From: Xestospongia muta
Taxonomy: Eukaryota; Porifera; Demospongiae; Haplosclerida; Petrosiidae
Length of the DNA: 64,000 nt
NCBI GenBank assembly: GCA_963693285.1
Contig: OY848918.1
Coordinates: forward strand, 20,223,484-20,287,483
Direction: 5' to 3'
The position numbers were made by a program, and so were the translations under genes. Numbering within the stretch: the stretch's first letter is position 1; each line of letters starts with the position of its first letter. Under the pieces are notes generated by a model. The model was not told the origin of the DNA, did not search any database, and worked only from the letters and a program-made list of their open reading frames with translations. This document shows positions 21,341 through 35,100 of this stretch, piece by piece.

Positions 21341-22319
21341 TTCTACAGGTAGTTCAAACTCTTATCAATAAGTACTCAACAATACATTTATAGTACCTAC
21401 TGTAACACAACATATCCCAGGCTGACTAAGTGTCACTTTTCCCATTCCTCAGCTTAAAAAGGGACTTTAAAGTATGCAGCAAAAGACAATCTAGTAATAG
21501 AAAACAAACTAACATCAAATGTAACATTATGTGATATTCATCTTTACATACATCCTTGTTTTAACAAGTATCATATGTTCAAAAACTATAAGAACATTCA
21601 TCCTATATGTTAGTTGAACAAATGGATTCACACACTTACAATCATTTATTTCTACATCATCATAACTATTAATGTAGTCAGGTATAAGGTATACACAGGA
21701 CAATAAACATGTACACAATCAAACACGCTCAATCTAAGCAATGCATACCTTTACACAAAGTCTTATCTACTGTTTCAATTATATTCTACCTACCTACCTT
21801 GTAATCAACTCAAATATCATAGTCAACTAAAGTTAAGTCAAACATGACGAGTCAAAGTTAATTGTGACGCGTGCAATTCATTCAAGTCCAAACTCGCCTC
21901 TGAAAGGGCAAGGAGAATATAGGGTAAATGAAGAGTATTTGTAAAGAACATGTGAGTAACAAACTTACCTTTTTGTACGAAGAGAATGGTAGGAAGGCCT
22001 GACCAACTTCAACCATAACATTGCAATCCCCTCTGCCCACAACAGTTCGTGGCTGACCATACAAACTATTTTTAGACTCTTACTATAAATAGAACAACTT
22101 CTACTATAAATAGAAAACACAATAACAGTTAAGTAGTTGATTTAATCAAATTTTATCCCACACCACGCCCTTAACGAGCAATTTTATCATAACGGAGATA
22201 AAGGCTTAATAATAATTAATAGCAACATATGATACAATACATCACTTACTTAATCGTTAACTTAGTATTACCACAACCAGACACTTTATGTACTCGTTAG
22301 TCATAGATCAATTATTTAT

Positions 22320-25150
22320 TTCTAACACCAACATAGCTTCATGGACATCACTTCCTCTTCATCTTGCTACTACCACTGACTGTCTTATTCAAATATCTAA
22401 ATATCACCTGTTAAATGACAAAACTAAGTTCTTTTTAAATTATCCATCATTTATTTAAATATAACTATAGAATGATAGATATATTATATAAATTTGTTAC
22501 AGCTATTAAAACACCATTAAAATTAGTTTAATAATGTACATCATTTTATGTAGTACTGATGTCTTGTTAGAACTTTGAGTATCTAAGATCACATTTGAAA
22601 GAACTACTCTCACATTGATACATGTGTCCTTTTTAATGAATGATACTGATAGTATACTGTAGAAGTATAAGCTTTTTATAATAAATTAATGAGATATCTC
22701 TTCATATATAGATATCTATACAGTTATTAACATAATTAAAACTAGAAGTGATTATGACTATGTGATTGTTATGTAAAGATGACAATGTCAGAATAATTTT
22801 AAAAGAAAGAGAAGAACATTTTCTCTTATAATCTCCTCTACCAAAAAATCTAATGAAGAATTATGACACAATAATGAAATTGGAATTACTTTTATTATTA
22901 TCAAGTGGCAGATTTTACTAAGCAGATGTTTATCATATATGATCATATAGTGTACAATACATACATAGTGTGAGTGTATATCTATTACATATAGTAGTAG
23001 TTAGTAGACAGACAGTATATTCTATCTTACTATAATTAGGTTACAGTTGATTTAGTTAGTAGAGTTTCCTCATTCCAATATAGTAGTTATTACTATCTAA
23101 CTATGTCACCTACTTCCTGTATTGTCTATAGACACCTTGATATTAGGAATAGTGGTCAGTTGAAGGAACTACACTTATCCACACAACTACACTAAATACT
23201 GTGGTCTTGTTAACTTTAAAGGTAAACTATTGGGGGTAACAACATTAACTAAAACATCATTAACTTGAAAGAATGCATGTAATTCTGATGAATGACCACT
23301 TTGCAAGTCAAAAAGACTTTGTGTTAATTTACTCAATGTTGTATTGTCTACTCATACATCACTATACAGCCGGTAGCATAGGTTTATTTTCAATGTGTTC
23401 ATTCTTTATTTTTTTTTATATTTTAATTATAACATTTACTAATGTAGAAAATCAAGGACATAAAATTGAGAGTTCATACAAGACGGGTACGTTTGATTAG
23501 CAAAATGTAACATAGCTTGATTATGACAGCAAATTTCATCTATATTAATAATTAAACTTCAATTCACTCAAGCTGCCCAATACAGTGTTTACACACTTCT
23601 ATGACAGATTTTAGAGGATGAGTGTGAATGTTCCAGCCCACACAATTAATGAAAATACAAGATCGTACCCATCAAGTGTTGCCTCAGTGTTTCTTAATTT
23701 CATTGATACTCTGTGACTAGGACACTGGTATTTTCACTGACTTAACAATATATTTATATTTCTACAAACTATAAAAATAACTTAAGAAAAGACATTGATG
23801 GTCCTCTTAATTAGGACTGTTTTATGAGGAAAACAGTACTGTTGTGTATAGTTCAACTTTAATTGTCCACTAGTAATACATATTATTATATGTAGTCAGG
23901 TACTATTATACAATATAATAGAATACTCTAGTGTTAACAACTGTACAGTATTCAGTAAGTGTTTTGTATTTTTAATTATAAATACTGATTGCATTCCTTA
24001 GTAATAATCAAAAACTTACTCATTCTATATAAATATGAGGAAACATGTACTGATGTATAAATTGTTAAATAATATCTTAGACAATCACTTAGTCTGTCAA
24101 ATGAAAAAATTATATTTCTTTCAAATGTCTATCTGTCATTAAAATATAACTATGGAATAATAGATATATTATATGATGGTGTTACAGCTATAAAAAGAAA
24201 ACATTACTATCAATTTAATATACATGATTATGTGTAGTACTGATCTCTTGTTAGAACTTTGATTATCTAAGAATGTACTAAAGAATTACTGTCACATTGA
24301 TACATGTGTCCTTTATAATGAATGATACTGATAGTATATTGTAGAAGTATGTGATAATATGTTAATGAGATGAATTTTCGTTTTTGGAGATCTAGTTAAT
24401 AGACTTATTGACATATAACTAGAACTACTAATAGTAAGATAATGAGATGAATTTTCATTTATGGAGATGTAGTTAAATAGACTTATTGACATAGTCCTCC
24501 TAATTATGAGTGTTATGAAGAAACCAGTACTGTTGTGTATAGTTCTAATTTAATTTTCCAATATATACACTACCCGTATATTATAGTATATTAGTATATA
24601 TAGTCATGTACTGTTAGTATGATAGAATACTCTATTGTTAACTGTACAGTCTTGAGGGAGTGTTTAGTGTTTGTAATTATAAACACTAATTGCATTCCTT
24701 AGTAATAATCCAAAACTTGAATGTGTCACAGAATGTCTAATTCCAAATGTCAAGATATTGATCAGCAACTTCCTCATTTTCAGATGCATTAACAGCAATG
24801 CTCACAAGATACATTAATATCTTCACTAGGTATCTGGGTAATGTCTTTTCAAGCACTCTTTCTTAGTTTATCTTTCACTCTTTTAATTTGTGTCAAATGA
24901 CAAAAATTAATTCCTCTTAAATGACGCATTTGTAGAATGATAAATATATTATATAAATGTATTACAGCTACTAAAACACCATTACTATCAGTTTAATATA
25001 CATGATTATGTATAGTATTAACGTCTTGTTACAAGTTTAATTTCTCTAAGAGTATACATGGAGAATTAGTGTCACATTGATACATGTGTCCTTTATAATG
25101 AATGATATTGATAGTATACTGTAGAAGTATATGATAATAGAAAAATGAGA
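22320..25150. repeat. 5'-flank repeat block upstream of gene A
   Basis: Three successive diverged units, near 22,380-22,690, 24,070-24,360 and 24,880-25,140. They share tgtcaaatga, ttacagctattaaa(a), atatacatgattatgt, tagtgtcacattgatacatg and tgtcctttataatgaatgat. A small local tandem (tagacttattgacata) is at 24,403-24,500. The same arrangement occurs at 49,360-52,520. There is no coding signal. Confidence 0.65.
22985..23185 (+). promoter_or_regulatory. Orphan copy of the promoter-like block
   Basis: Carries ggttacagttgatttagtta and agtagagtttcctcattcca, ending with ggtcagttgaaggaactaca. It is the same order as the block touching gene A's start codon at 26,191. No exon follows. Confidence 0.4.
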
Positions 25151-25590
25151 TGATTTTTATTATGGAGATCTAGTTAATAGACTTATTGACATATAACTAG
25201 AAATAATAACAAAATACATGATTGTTGCTTAAATATGATACCGTCAGAATAATTCTAATTGAATGAGAACAATTTATGTGACAATCTCCTCTTCCAAAGA
25301 ATCTAATGAAAGAATACAATGTTGTGACATAATAATGATAAATGACATTGCTTTTATAGTTATTAAGTAACAGACCACACAAAGTGCACGTGGATAGAAA
25401 AACCAATGTGCTGCTACATTGAAACAGGATATATTATATCAACAATTTAGTCATACATAATTGTGTAGTTGTTTATGATATTTAGTTCTGTATACTGAGG
25501 TAGCTACTGTGAACATTAATACATTGCTCTTTAATGTGAAATAATACTAATCTCTTGAGTTGCTATCCCCAGAACATTTTCACTTTAGGC

Positions 25591-25711
25591 AGTGTCTATT
25601 TGTCCGGCAGGAAATATATACTTTTTTGTGTATTAAACTGATCCCCACCCCCTAAACCTAACCTTCCTTTATACAACAAAGTATACATTTCCTGCCGGAC
25701 AAATAGACACT
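25591..25711. repeat. MITE-like element with 34-bp inverted repeats
   Basis: Arms 25,591-25,624 and 25,678-25,711 begin agtgtctatttgtccggcag and its reverse complement. They differ at one base and enclose a C-rich 53-base centre (gatccccaccccctaaacct). A second copy sits at the equivalent place before gene B (52,975-53,095), so insertion predates the duplication. Confidence 0.88.
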
Positions 25712-25892
25712 ACGTTTACTTTACACAAAGTGGGCAACAATACAAGACTAACTAATATCTAGACACTAAATTCTCATCTTTGGAACATAACTATGATTGT
25801 ATAAGTTTCACAACATTTTTGACCAACACAAAATAGTTTATCTAAACACCTGTCTTTGTTCTTTCTATTTCCAAAACTCTACAAGTCGTAAT

Positions 25893-25918
25893 TGTGTGTG
25901 TGTGTGTGTGTGTGTGTG
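25893..25918. repeat. (GT)n microsatellite
   Basis: Thirteen GT units. The homologous site in the gene B flank (about 53,276-53,288) has only about six. Confidence 0.9.
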
Positions 25919-26019
25919 CGATACTTCGCCCACTTATATTAGCTTAGTAATTAAAATTGGTGGGCGTGTCAGAGTTGCCATAACAACCGCCAAACAACGC
26001 AGTCACACAAGAAGAACGG

Positions 26020-26190
26020 GTTAGTAGATCACACACTATATTATAATTTGGTTACAGTTGATTTAGTTAGTAGAGTTTCGTCATTCCGATGTAGTATATA
26101 GTTATTACTATCTATATCACCTACTTGCTCTATTGTCTATAGATATATGACATAAGAACAGTGACCATCTAAGGACCAACACTTTTCAAA
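26020..26190 (+). promoter_or_regulatory. Putative promoter / 5'UTR of gene A
   Basis: The block directly before the first codon contains ggttacagttgatttagtta, agtagagtttcgtcattccg and aaggaccaacacttttcaaa before ATG. It is conserved before gene B (53,390-53,560) and in three gene-less copies (4,010, 22,985, 50,420). No clear TATA box at a standard distance can be singled out in such AT-rich DNA. Confidence 0.4.
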
Positions 26191-29100
26191 ATGTCTCAGG
26201 ATAGTCTAGTAAGTCTATAATCTTTCTATTACTATGTCATTATCCCTATATATCACTGTAATACTAACTAAACTCACATATCAGTGTTATTGTATAGACA
26301 GAATATCTTTCTAAAAGATGGTCTTTTAGTTATAAGGGCTGATCTGTATACTCACTATACTACACTACATGATACATGTTGTCTTTATAATAGAATGATC
26401 AACTGTTCTGGGCAGCTCATGATGGAAACATTGAAGAAGTCAAATCTACTATTGAACAAGGTGCTGATGTAAACTATCATTTTCCATACAATGTAAGTTA
26501 CTAGCTCTCAATATTTAAGTATATATCTCAACAGTAAAGCCTATTTTTCATATACAGTGTGTTTTTATAAATAAGTCTAAGATCCAATGATTATCATATC
26601 ACTACACACTGTATCATCATTATAGTATGATGTTGGTTGAGCTATAATACATGAGATGGTCTAGTCTCGTCCCCAGAACTACTCACAAGCTAAAATAGGT
26701 CTGATCACATGAGTTGATTTTTGTGTCACCTACTTTAGCTTGTGAGTAGGTCTGGGGACGAGACTAGGGATGGTCTAAATTTAATATCACAAATCCCTGT
26801 GTGATTTTAATCAATAGTGTAAGAGTTTCTTTCATTTTCTGTGTCATCTCCTAATAATAAAAAGTGTTAATATTACTGACATGATGTGTACATTTGTTGA
26901 TCTAATAACAATGTTACTGAATTATTCTAACAGAGCCAGTCTATATCTATCATATAACACAAACTTATGAAGGACAATATGCTTATGAATTTACTTTTTA
27001 TAGAGCATTTGCAAAATAGATTTTCTGGAATTATTACAAGATTTTATGCCATGCTCAAATTTACTCACTCACTGTCCTCATAAGTTTACAATCTACCAGA
27101 ATGCTAATAAAACTCTGATAAGTATAGTAAAATGTTCTTCATTTGCCAAAATATTTTCCTCCAGCATTTTAATTAAAAACATGACAATAGGCAGAACAAT
27201 TCATTGTTATTTAAATTTGCCAAAATTTATTTTATCTATATCATCTCCTTCCACAATTACCTATTACAGGTGTTACATTTAGCTGTGTATTGCCACATAA
27301 ATAAATCTATTTGCTGGTTCACACTTTATATAATAACAATATTCATAACCTACTAATAATTTGATTAATAATATTATGACAATGAATAAAATTAAGTTTG
27401 TAATTTTAATAACAAGGGCGACCTTTTATATTCAGAGGTTAAAACAGTATGTTGTATATTTTATGATTACAAGCAAAACATACTGTATATCGGGATTTAT
27501 TAGTGACGATAAAATTTGGCGGAATTGTAAAATTTTACAATTGACGATATTAAATTTGACGAATTTAGCACATGGCTTGTTACCACACCCACTTTAGCCA
27601 TCCAGCCACAATGTTTCACGTGTAAAAAAATAAAAATTATGGGCTACGCCAAAATTTTTGACGGTTATTTATTTGATGGTAATTATAAGTTCACTGACTT
27701 CTTTGTAATATCATCTATTAGAAATAACTAATATTTTATTAATATACTAATACTACTGTTACTATTGTGATATTGTATGTACTCTTTAAAATTTTGTATT
27801 GTTATTTAATAAATAATTAATAGGTAGATCTTGTAACTGTCATTTGTTAATAACAAACATTATCATCTACTATTATATAGTATTATGAGAGACCACTGAT
27901 TGTTGCATCTGCTCATGGACATACTGATGTTGTGTCTCTTCTTCTTCAAAAAAATGCAGACCCAAATTGCACTAATTATGTAAGTGTTCATATATAGTAA
28001 CAATACTGTTGTAATGTATATATGTATACATTGTACCTGTAGGTATACACATGTGAGTTTATTAATGTAATTGTCATGTTGTACTTTTTTGTTTTGTTAG
28101 CAATATTTTTAAAAATTGTGAAAATTAAACCTCAATTTATTAGCATTTCAATGTTATAATATAGGAGATGTTAAAAACAGAGAATTTACTTCCCCCAGAT
28201 AATTATGTATAAAGGTCATCTGGTTTCAGTAACTGATATAGATCCACATCAAGTACTGGGCTGATCATTTCTTTATAGCTATTACACAGGGGTAGTTTTC
28301 CATCTTGCTACAATAGAATAGTTACAATAAGGGCTTTCCACTCACTGTAATTAACAGGTTTAATTTTGACCAATGACAGCAACTTGTCTAGCTCAGCTTT
28401 AAGGACAGTTTAAGAGAGAAGACACAGGCTGAAGTCTTCAAAAATTGGGTTTGGGATTTCTCTTCAAATCCAGTTTAGCAACATGTTGAGTCATTGTGCC
28501 CAACTTGTTTGTGAAGACTTCTTTATTTTTCTGTATGTAATGTCCAATCATTAAGTTGTCTGTCCATAGTAACTCTATCAGTTGACACATATTATTTTTG
28601 GACCATTTTGAAACCTTGCTTGTCACCCTTGTTATATTAAACCCTATCCTATTATGTTTCTCATGGGTTTCCTCTCTCAGGTGTACATGAAGACCTAGTA
28701 TCACTACATATGCTTGAAAAGATGGCTATTTCCTCTGAGGTTTCCTATGATTGTCATAATTGCCTTACGAATGATTTTCATAATTGCCTCATTAATGAGT
28801 TACATGATACACACCTAATAATTCCCTCATGAATGAATAGCAAACATTATAATTATACATCAATCATAGGAATTTAGAGAATATATTATATGTGTCCAAA
28901 TTTGGGAAAATTACACATGTTGCTCAAAAACATTTTGATTGATGATTGTATGCATGTATTATATACTGAATGTATACTATACATGTATCCAGGAAGAACA
29001 ATAATGAAAGTACCTGGATACCAATTTTTTAGCATGATTGTACAAAAAATTGCCCATCAACCACATATACAAAATAGTTTATTGAAAATATTTTACTATG

Positions 29101-32100
29101 GTATAGCGGTTTTTTTGGGGAGGGGGCAAAATTTTCGTAAACGTCAACTTTTTTTAGTTCATGGTAAAAATTTTGTGGTCAAGCGATCTACTCCAAACCA
29201 CATCACCTTACACATGAGGTGTACAAATGGCGTGCTTCGAAATTCAAGCCATAATACGAGGCTACCACCAGTACAAAGGGATCTGGGATGCTAAGTTTGG
29301 AGAACAACTTGTGTGCCAAAGAGACACGAGTTGGCAGCTGCAATCAAAGTTGATGACACAATTGTGCTAAAGGGGCATGAGGATCTGTAGGTTGTTCTTT
29401 TCCCTCTTGAAGTATCAAAATAAGGTCATACTGAATCTAAGACTTGCTGATCAACAATGTGAGAATGTGCATGCAACCACGTGTTTGCACGAATGGGTGT
29501 GGCACATTTCATCTAATTAACTTTCGTGGGTAAATATTTTGTGGTTTGTTTCTCAACCACAAAAAACCATGAAAATCCCCCCCCCCCCCCCTCCTCGAAA
29601 AAACCCAGCTATATGGTACAGTATGTGTATTTTTGTCAAATAACATAACAAATGTCATATTAAGTACATGTAAGTCTATCAGTATCAGTACAGTGGAATA
29701 TTGTACTCCTGAATAATGGAAACCTCATTTACAATGACAAATTGTGTGGTCGGAATGAATTCCCATTTAATACACATTACTTGTTGACTCAGAAAATATG
29801 GAAACCTTTTGTATTATATAATAATTGCTTTTTACGAGTGATTGTAGCAAAGAGTCATCACTTCTAATGTCCAGTTAATGAATACATTGATAATGGATTA
29901 GTGAAATGACAAACGTATAGCTTAATAGAGCTTTGTAAACCTGTAATGACAGCCCTCACATACAGGCTTAGTAAAATATATTGATATTACATTGTAAATG
30001 ATTATGTTAACAGCTTCTTGTCATGATTCTAATACTATATATAAACATAAGCTTAGAATGTTATATAACAGTTACTCTAGTAACACCAACTATCTCTACA
30101 ATTATACAAGGAAATAATATAACAAAGTTTTTATATGTTAAGTTATAGTTTCTAATACATGGCAGTGTTTTTACACTCAGTCTATAAGTATGATGTACCA
30201 GTGATTTGTAATGTATGTTGTACTGTCTTCATTGTTGTCATCAGATAAAGATAACTATGATAGTCACTAAGTCATATGTCTAGTCAGTGTCATTGTTTGA
30301 TGACTGGTACATGTTGTAAATAGAGTCTCTTTACTTCCCTAATGAAGAGTATATTTATATGATATAATTTCCTTAATAATTATTGATACTATATATCAAC
30401 AAATACATACTGTGAATAATAAATGAACATACTTAAAACTGATTGACAAATGAAATTTTGCCAATAACAACCAACTGACAAAGTAGGGCATTATATAGAA
30501 TGTGATCTCTATAATAAGATATATACCTTATATTACGTAACTATCATGAGTGTATCTCTTATTTGTTCATATTTTCTACACTTATCACATTAGTCCCAGC
30601 TTATATCCTGATTACCTCAAGAATACATTTATGGCTTGTAGAGTACATCCTTTTGCTTGATAAGCACTATTTTACTGACATATAGTATACACTTACATGA
30701 TCTATTTTACATATGAGAGGTGTCTAAAGCTATAAAAGTTGTAAAATTTTGATTTATATACAGTTCTAATTACAAAACATGATCTCAGTGTCTACATGAC
30801 AATTAATGAACAATTACATGTTTTTGGAGTGAAATCTAAAAAATGTAGAAATGTAAAAACCATTAGTTAATTACATTCAATTTTAATTAACCATTATCAT
30901 AACCTCATCACAATTGTTTTTAGAGTATTAACCTCTCTATACATATTAGTAATAAGATAATGAATTATTTTATCTATCCTTTGTATTGTATCATTAGATA
31001 TAGCTTTATATTATAAAGTGAATTGATCATAAATACCAACATATCCTTTATGTAGTTCAAGAGAACTCCTCTTCACTTGGCTGCTTACTATGGCCATTCT
31101 GAGATAGCTCATATACTAATTAAAGCTGGTGCATCACTGGATCCCATTGACAATGTGAGTATTTCCATTAATTAAATATGTTGTCATTACTATAACCCTA
31201 GCATTAAACTATAATTATAGTCAGTGTCATCACTATGTTTATTACATGATATAAGTTAAATGGTTTGACATTCTAAGTGATAGTGAATATACTAAGATAC
31301 TGTTTAGTAATTGTAGAATATGCTCTGATATTTACATTGACAGAAAAATTTTACTCGTATAATAGATTCTTCTGTTTGTTAGTGACTTATAACAACATGA
31401 CATATGAATGAATGTTTACAAACTATTGCTTGTATTATTCCTAACTTTTATATAACTATTATGATATCTCTGTTGTAATAATAACTGATTTCTACTGCCA
31501 GTGGTCAACATAATTAACTGTAGACATCACTTACAAAGTAGTTCATTCAGTATTGTCCCAACTAGATATTTAGTGTGCTAATTTAATTTATTTTATGGTA
31601 CACTCCTTTGTAGCATTATACTTTTATACATTACTGTAAATAGTTTACATTGAATGTTTTAACTACAATAAATGATGCACTTCCTTGAAGTCTAGTATTG
31701 TACAGTATATGTGTGAAAACTGTATACATTGTAATTTTTAAGATGTTTTTGAATCCCCTTTCTACTACTCAAGCTCTATCATAAGATATGTTTATTATAG
31801 ATAATTTTAATAACAAATAACAGATATTATCAATGTTGAATTCATATACAGTGCTTATTACAATCATAACACATAGTATACATCATCATATGTTAGACAA
31901 TTGTAATTATATGACTGGAACAACATTAATGTTAGCATTATATCAATTTAGTATATTCCCTACATTATGTTTTATTACATAATTATAGTAATGACTATCT
32001 TATAATGCTATAATACAAAAGTCTTTCATGTTCCACTTACTATAATTTCTTTTATCACATAGGTTGGATATAGCCCCTTACATATTGCCTGCAGTAGAGG

Positions 32101-35100
32101 GAATGTAGAATGTGTTGAAATATTACTGTTATGTGGTGCAGATGCCACCATAAAGAATAATAATGGCAAAACACCTGCTGACATGGTAAAACCTAATGAT
32201 GTCAATAAAGAGAAAATCCTACAACTAATTGACAAGTCACTACATGGTCAGTGTATAGTTCTATACTAATGTAGTTCATTGTTACTTTCTGTACATTAGA
32301 ATGTACTTACAATAAATGTCAATACAATGATAATAATGTAACCTAGTAACATGATTTTATACTGCTAGTAATAACAGTGTCACTTTATACATGACTATAC
32401 AATCTGTACAAACTGATAATCAAGGATTACAAGCAACCACTCAGTACTATGATCAAACACTTGTCTTGACTTCACTAGTAACATATGTATGTATAAATTA
32501 CATTGAAAGTAGTCATATGAAATGTACTGTATTAATAATAGATCAAACAAATTATTAACTACTGATATTGTTTGGAAACTTATTGAAAGTTATTAAGACA
32601 TCATTGTTTTGACTTCTAAAGATATGTCAGTTATAATAAACAGATTAATATCATAACATGTCTTTGAAGATAATTAACATTCCATTCATCAAATTATAAA
32701 CTACAGAGACTCATACAGTATAATATTATGACATCATACATTCATACCAGTTGACAAAGCAATCCTTAATCATGAGTGTGCCAGTATTACTGTACCAATA
32801 TGAAGGCTACCATATAGTGTTATACAGTATCACAGCAATAGTTATATTATAATTTTCCTCTTTTACTTTATAGATTATACTGGTTTACTTCACAAGGCAC
32901 TCAAAGAAGGCCGAATTCGATGCAAATACTCAAAGTTATCACTGTCTGGAGCTCCTGGGACAGGAAAATCATCTATCATGAAACTTTTATTAAATCTCCC
33001 ACCACCTACCCTTCATCATAGCACGTCTGTAGCCACTGCTCCTGAAGTAAGAAGAATAGAGACTGCAAGTCTCATTGCAGGAAGTGAGTCAACTGATTCT
33101 TCCTTTACAAGTCAATTTTGGGAAGAAATTAATACTCCATATGTAAAACGTATGATTGCCAAAGCTATTAAAATTGGAGTCCCATCTTCTCCTGTTGATT
33201 CTACTACACAACATGAGGATAGCAACAGTTCATCTGATGATGATGGTTCACAAGAAGAAACACCACCAGACCTCAATGAAGTCACCTCAGTTTCTCCTTC
33301 AAAGCCGACACCTCCACCTGTAGCTCAAACAGTAAATGAGATTGCTGAGATCATGCCTACTGTAAAAGAATCTCCTGAGCTATTCAACTCTCATTGGATT
33401 TACTGTGTGGATTCAGGTGGACAAGCAGCCTTTTTGGATATTGCTCCCGCAATATTACGCTATAGTCCAGTTAATATTCTCACACAAAAGCTAAACGAGA
33501 AGCTTGAAGATAAGCCAAAATTTTTTTTTAGCTTTAATGGTCGACAGATTGGAGCCCCTGTAGAGCGCGAAATTACCAATTTACAACTACTTGAGTCTTC
33601 CTTTCGTTCATTAACGTTCATAAATCAGCCTGATTTGCGCAAAATTCACATTAAGTTTTCACATTCAGAGCCTTGCTTTCTTGTTCTTGGTACGTTTTTT
33701 GATAAAGTAACGGAATGCGTGGGCGAGTCATTGGAGCAAAAGAATGCTCGTTTGTGGTCTACCTTAAATCAATACAAAGGTGTGCGTAGAAATTACTGTG
33801 AAGCCAAAAAAGAGATAATATTTCCTGTCAACACAACAGCCAGAGGTGAGCTTGAAATGAAAATTGCAGAAAGAATTCGTACAATTGTAAGCCAATCTTA
33901 CATTGAAGCAGAAATTCCAGCACGATGGTTCTTGTTTAAGCTTGAGTTAGAGGGCCTTCAGAAAATTACCAAATCAATGGTCATCAGTAAAAGGGAATGC
34001 TTAAGAATAGGGATGACTCTTGAGATGGATCAGAAAGACATCGAAGCTTCGTTACTGTACTATCACGACATAACCATTTTCTTGTATTTTCCGGCTGTAT
34101 TGCCCAATGTGGTTTTCCTCCACCCTCAACCCCTTTTTAATAAGCTCTCAGAAGTAGTCAGCATTTCTTTTGCTGATGCTGTTATCCAATTAGAGGAAAT
34201 GAATATAGTTCTTCCAGTTAATGCTCATAGTCAACTCAAGCATGAAGGCATTTTTACACGTGAGCTGCTAGATCGTCTTCCTGATGGTTTTTCACCTGAT
34301 TTTACTCCAGACGACTTTCTAATGTTAATGGAGGATATATTTGTGATTGCTCCATTGCCTGAAAAAGGCAAGTTTTTTCTACCAAGTGTTTTACCCACAA
34401 CCTCATGTTTAGAGATTATTAGAGGTCCATTTAATAAAAGCATTGATTGTTTTGTTTTCACTTGGGATGCAAGGCCAATTCCTCAAGGTCTTTTTCCTGC
34501 TTTAGTTGTGGGTCTCCTTAAACGACATGTCACACCACATTTTAACCTTCATCAACCATCAGAATCTGACATGCAATATCGTAATGCTATTCGCTTAACA
34601 TGTATTGGTCTTGGTGGAGCAGTTTTACTTGTCGATGCTATCTACTGGATGGAGGTATACTATTCTGGTCCTCCAACAAAGTGCTCTACTATCAAAGATG
34701 CTATTCTCAAAGCAATCAAAGATGTAGTGAAGAAATTTCAATACAAGCCAATTCTCTCAATGCCTCAGGAATGTTTTCTTTGCTCTATTTGTTCACCTTC
34801 GGCAAACCATCTGTGTCGTCCAGATGAAGACAAGAAGATACTTACTTGCTGTAAAGATGGCATGTCAACAAAAGATATTAATCGAGCACGACAGCTTCCC
34901 TGGATTGATGAAAATGCTGCTCCTGCTGCTACTGCAGTTAAGAGTGAACTTGGTAAGATCATTTAGTTGACACCATCTAGACTTATTTTACTCCTTTGCT
35001 TTTATTGTGCTTTACTGTGAATAGATTAATCTAATAAGACACATACATGATCTCAACTTGGGTTACTACTGTGTATGTAAACATTGATGCCCATATTAGT

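Larger units (their letters stand above)
19038..24232. repeat. Segmental duplication block, copy 1
   Basis: Aligns along its whole length with 1-5,200. From about 22,300 it continues into the gene A locus and aligns with 49,288 onward. Its left edge is preceded by a segment (18,950-19,037) that resembles 8,870-8,980. Confidence 0.85.

Noticed and set aside
28890..29294. 134-codon open frame in gene A intron 3
   Set aside because: It spans the left end of a MITE-like insert, lacks any family feature, and is not conserved in gene B, where the region is deleted.
32978..34966. 662-codon frame as a stand-alone single-exon gene starting at the ATG at 32,978
   Set aside because: The P-loop lies upstream of that ATG in the same exon, an AG acceptor at 32,872-32,873 and a GT donor at 34,953 fit the phases, and gene B shows the same structure. 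The true exon is 32,874-34,952.
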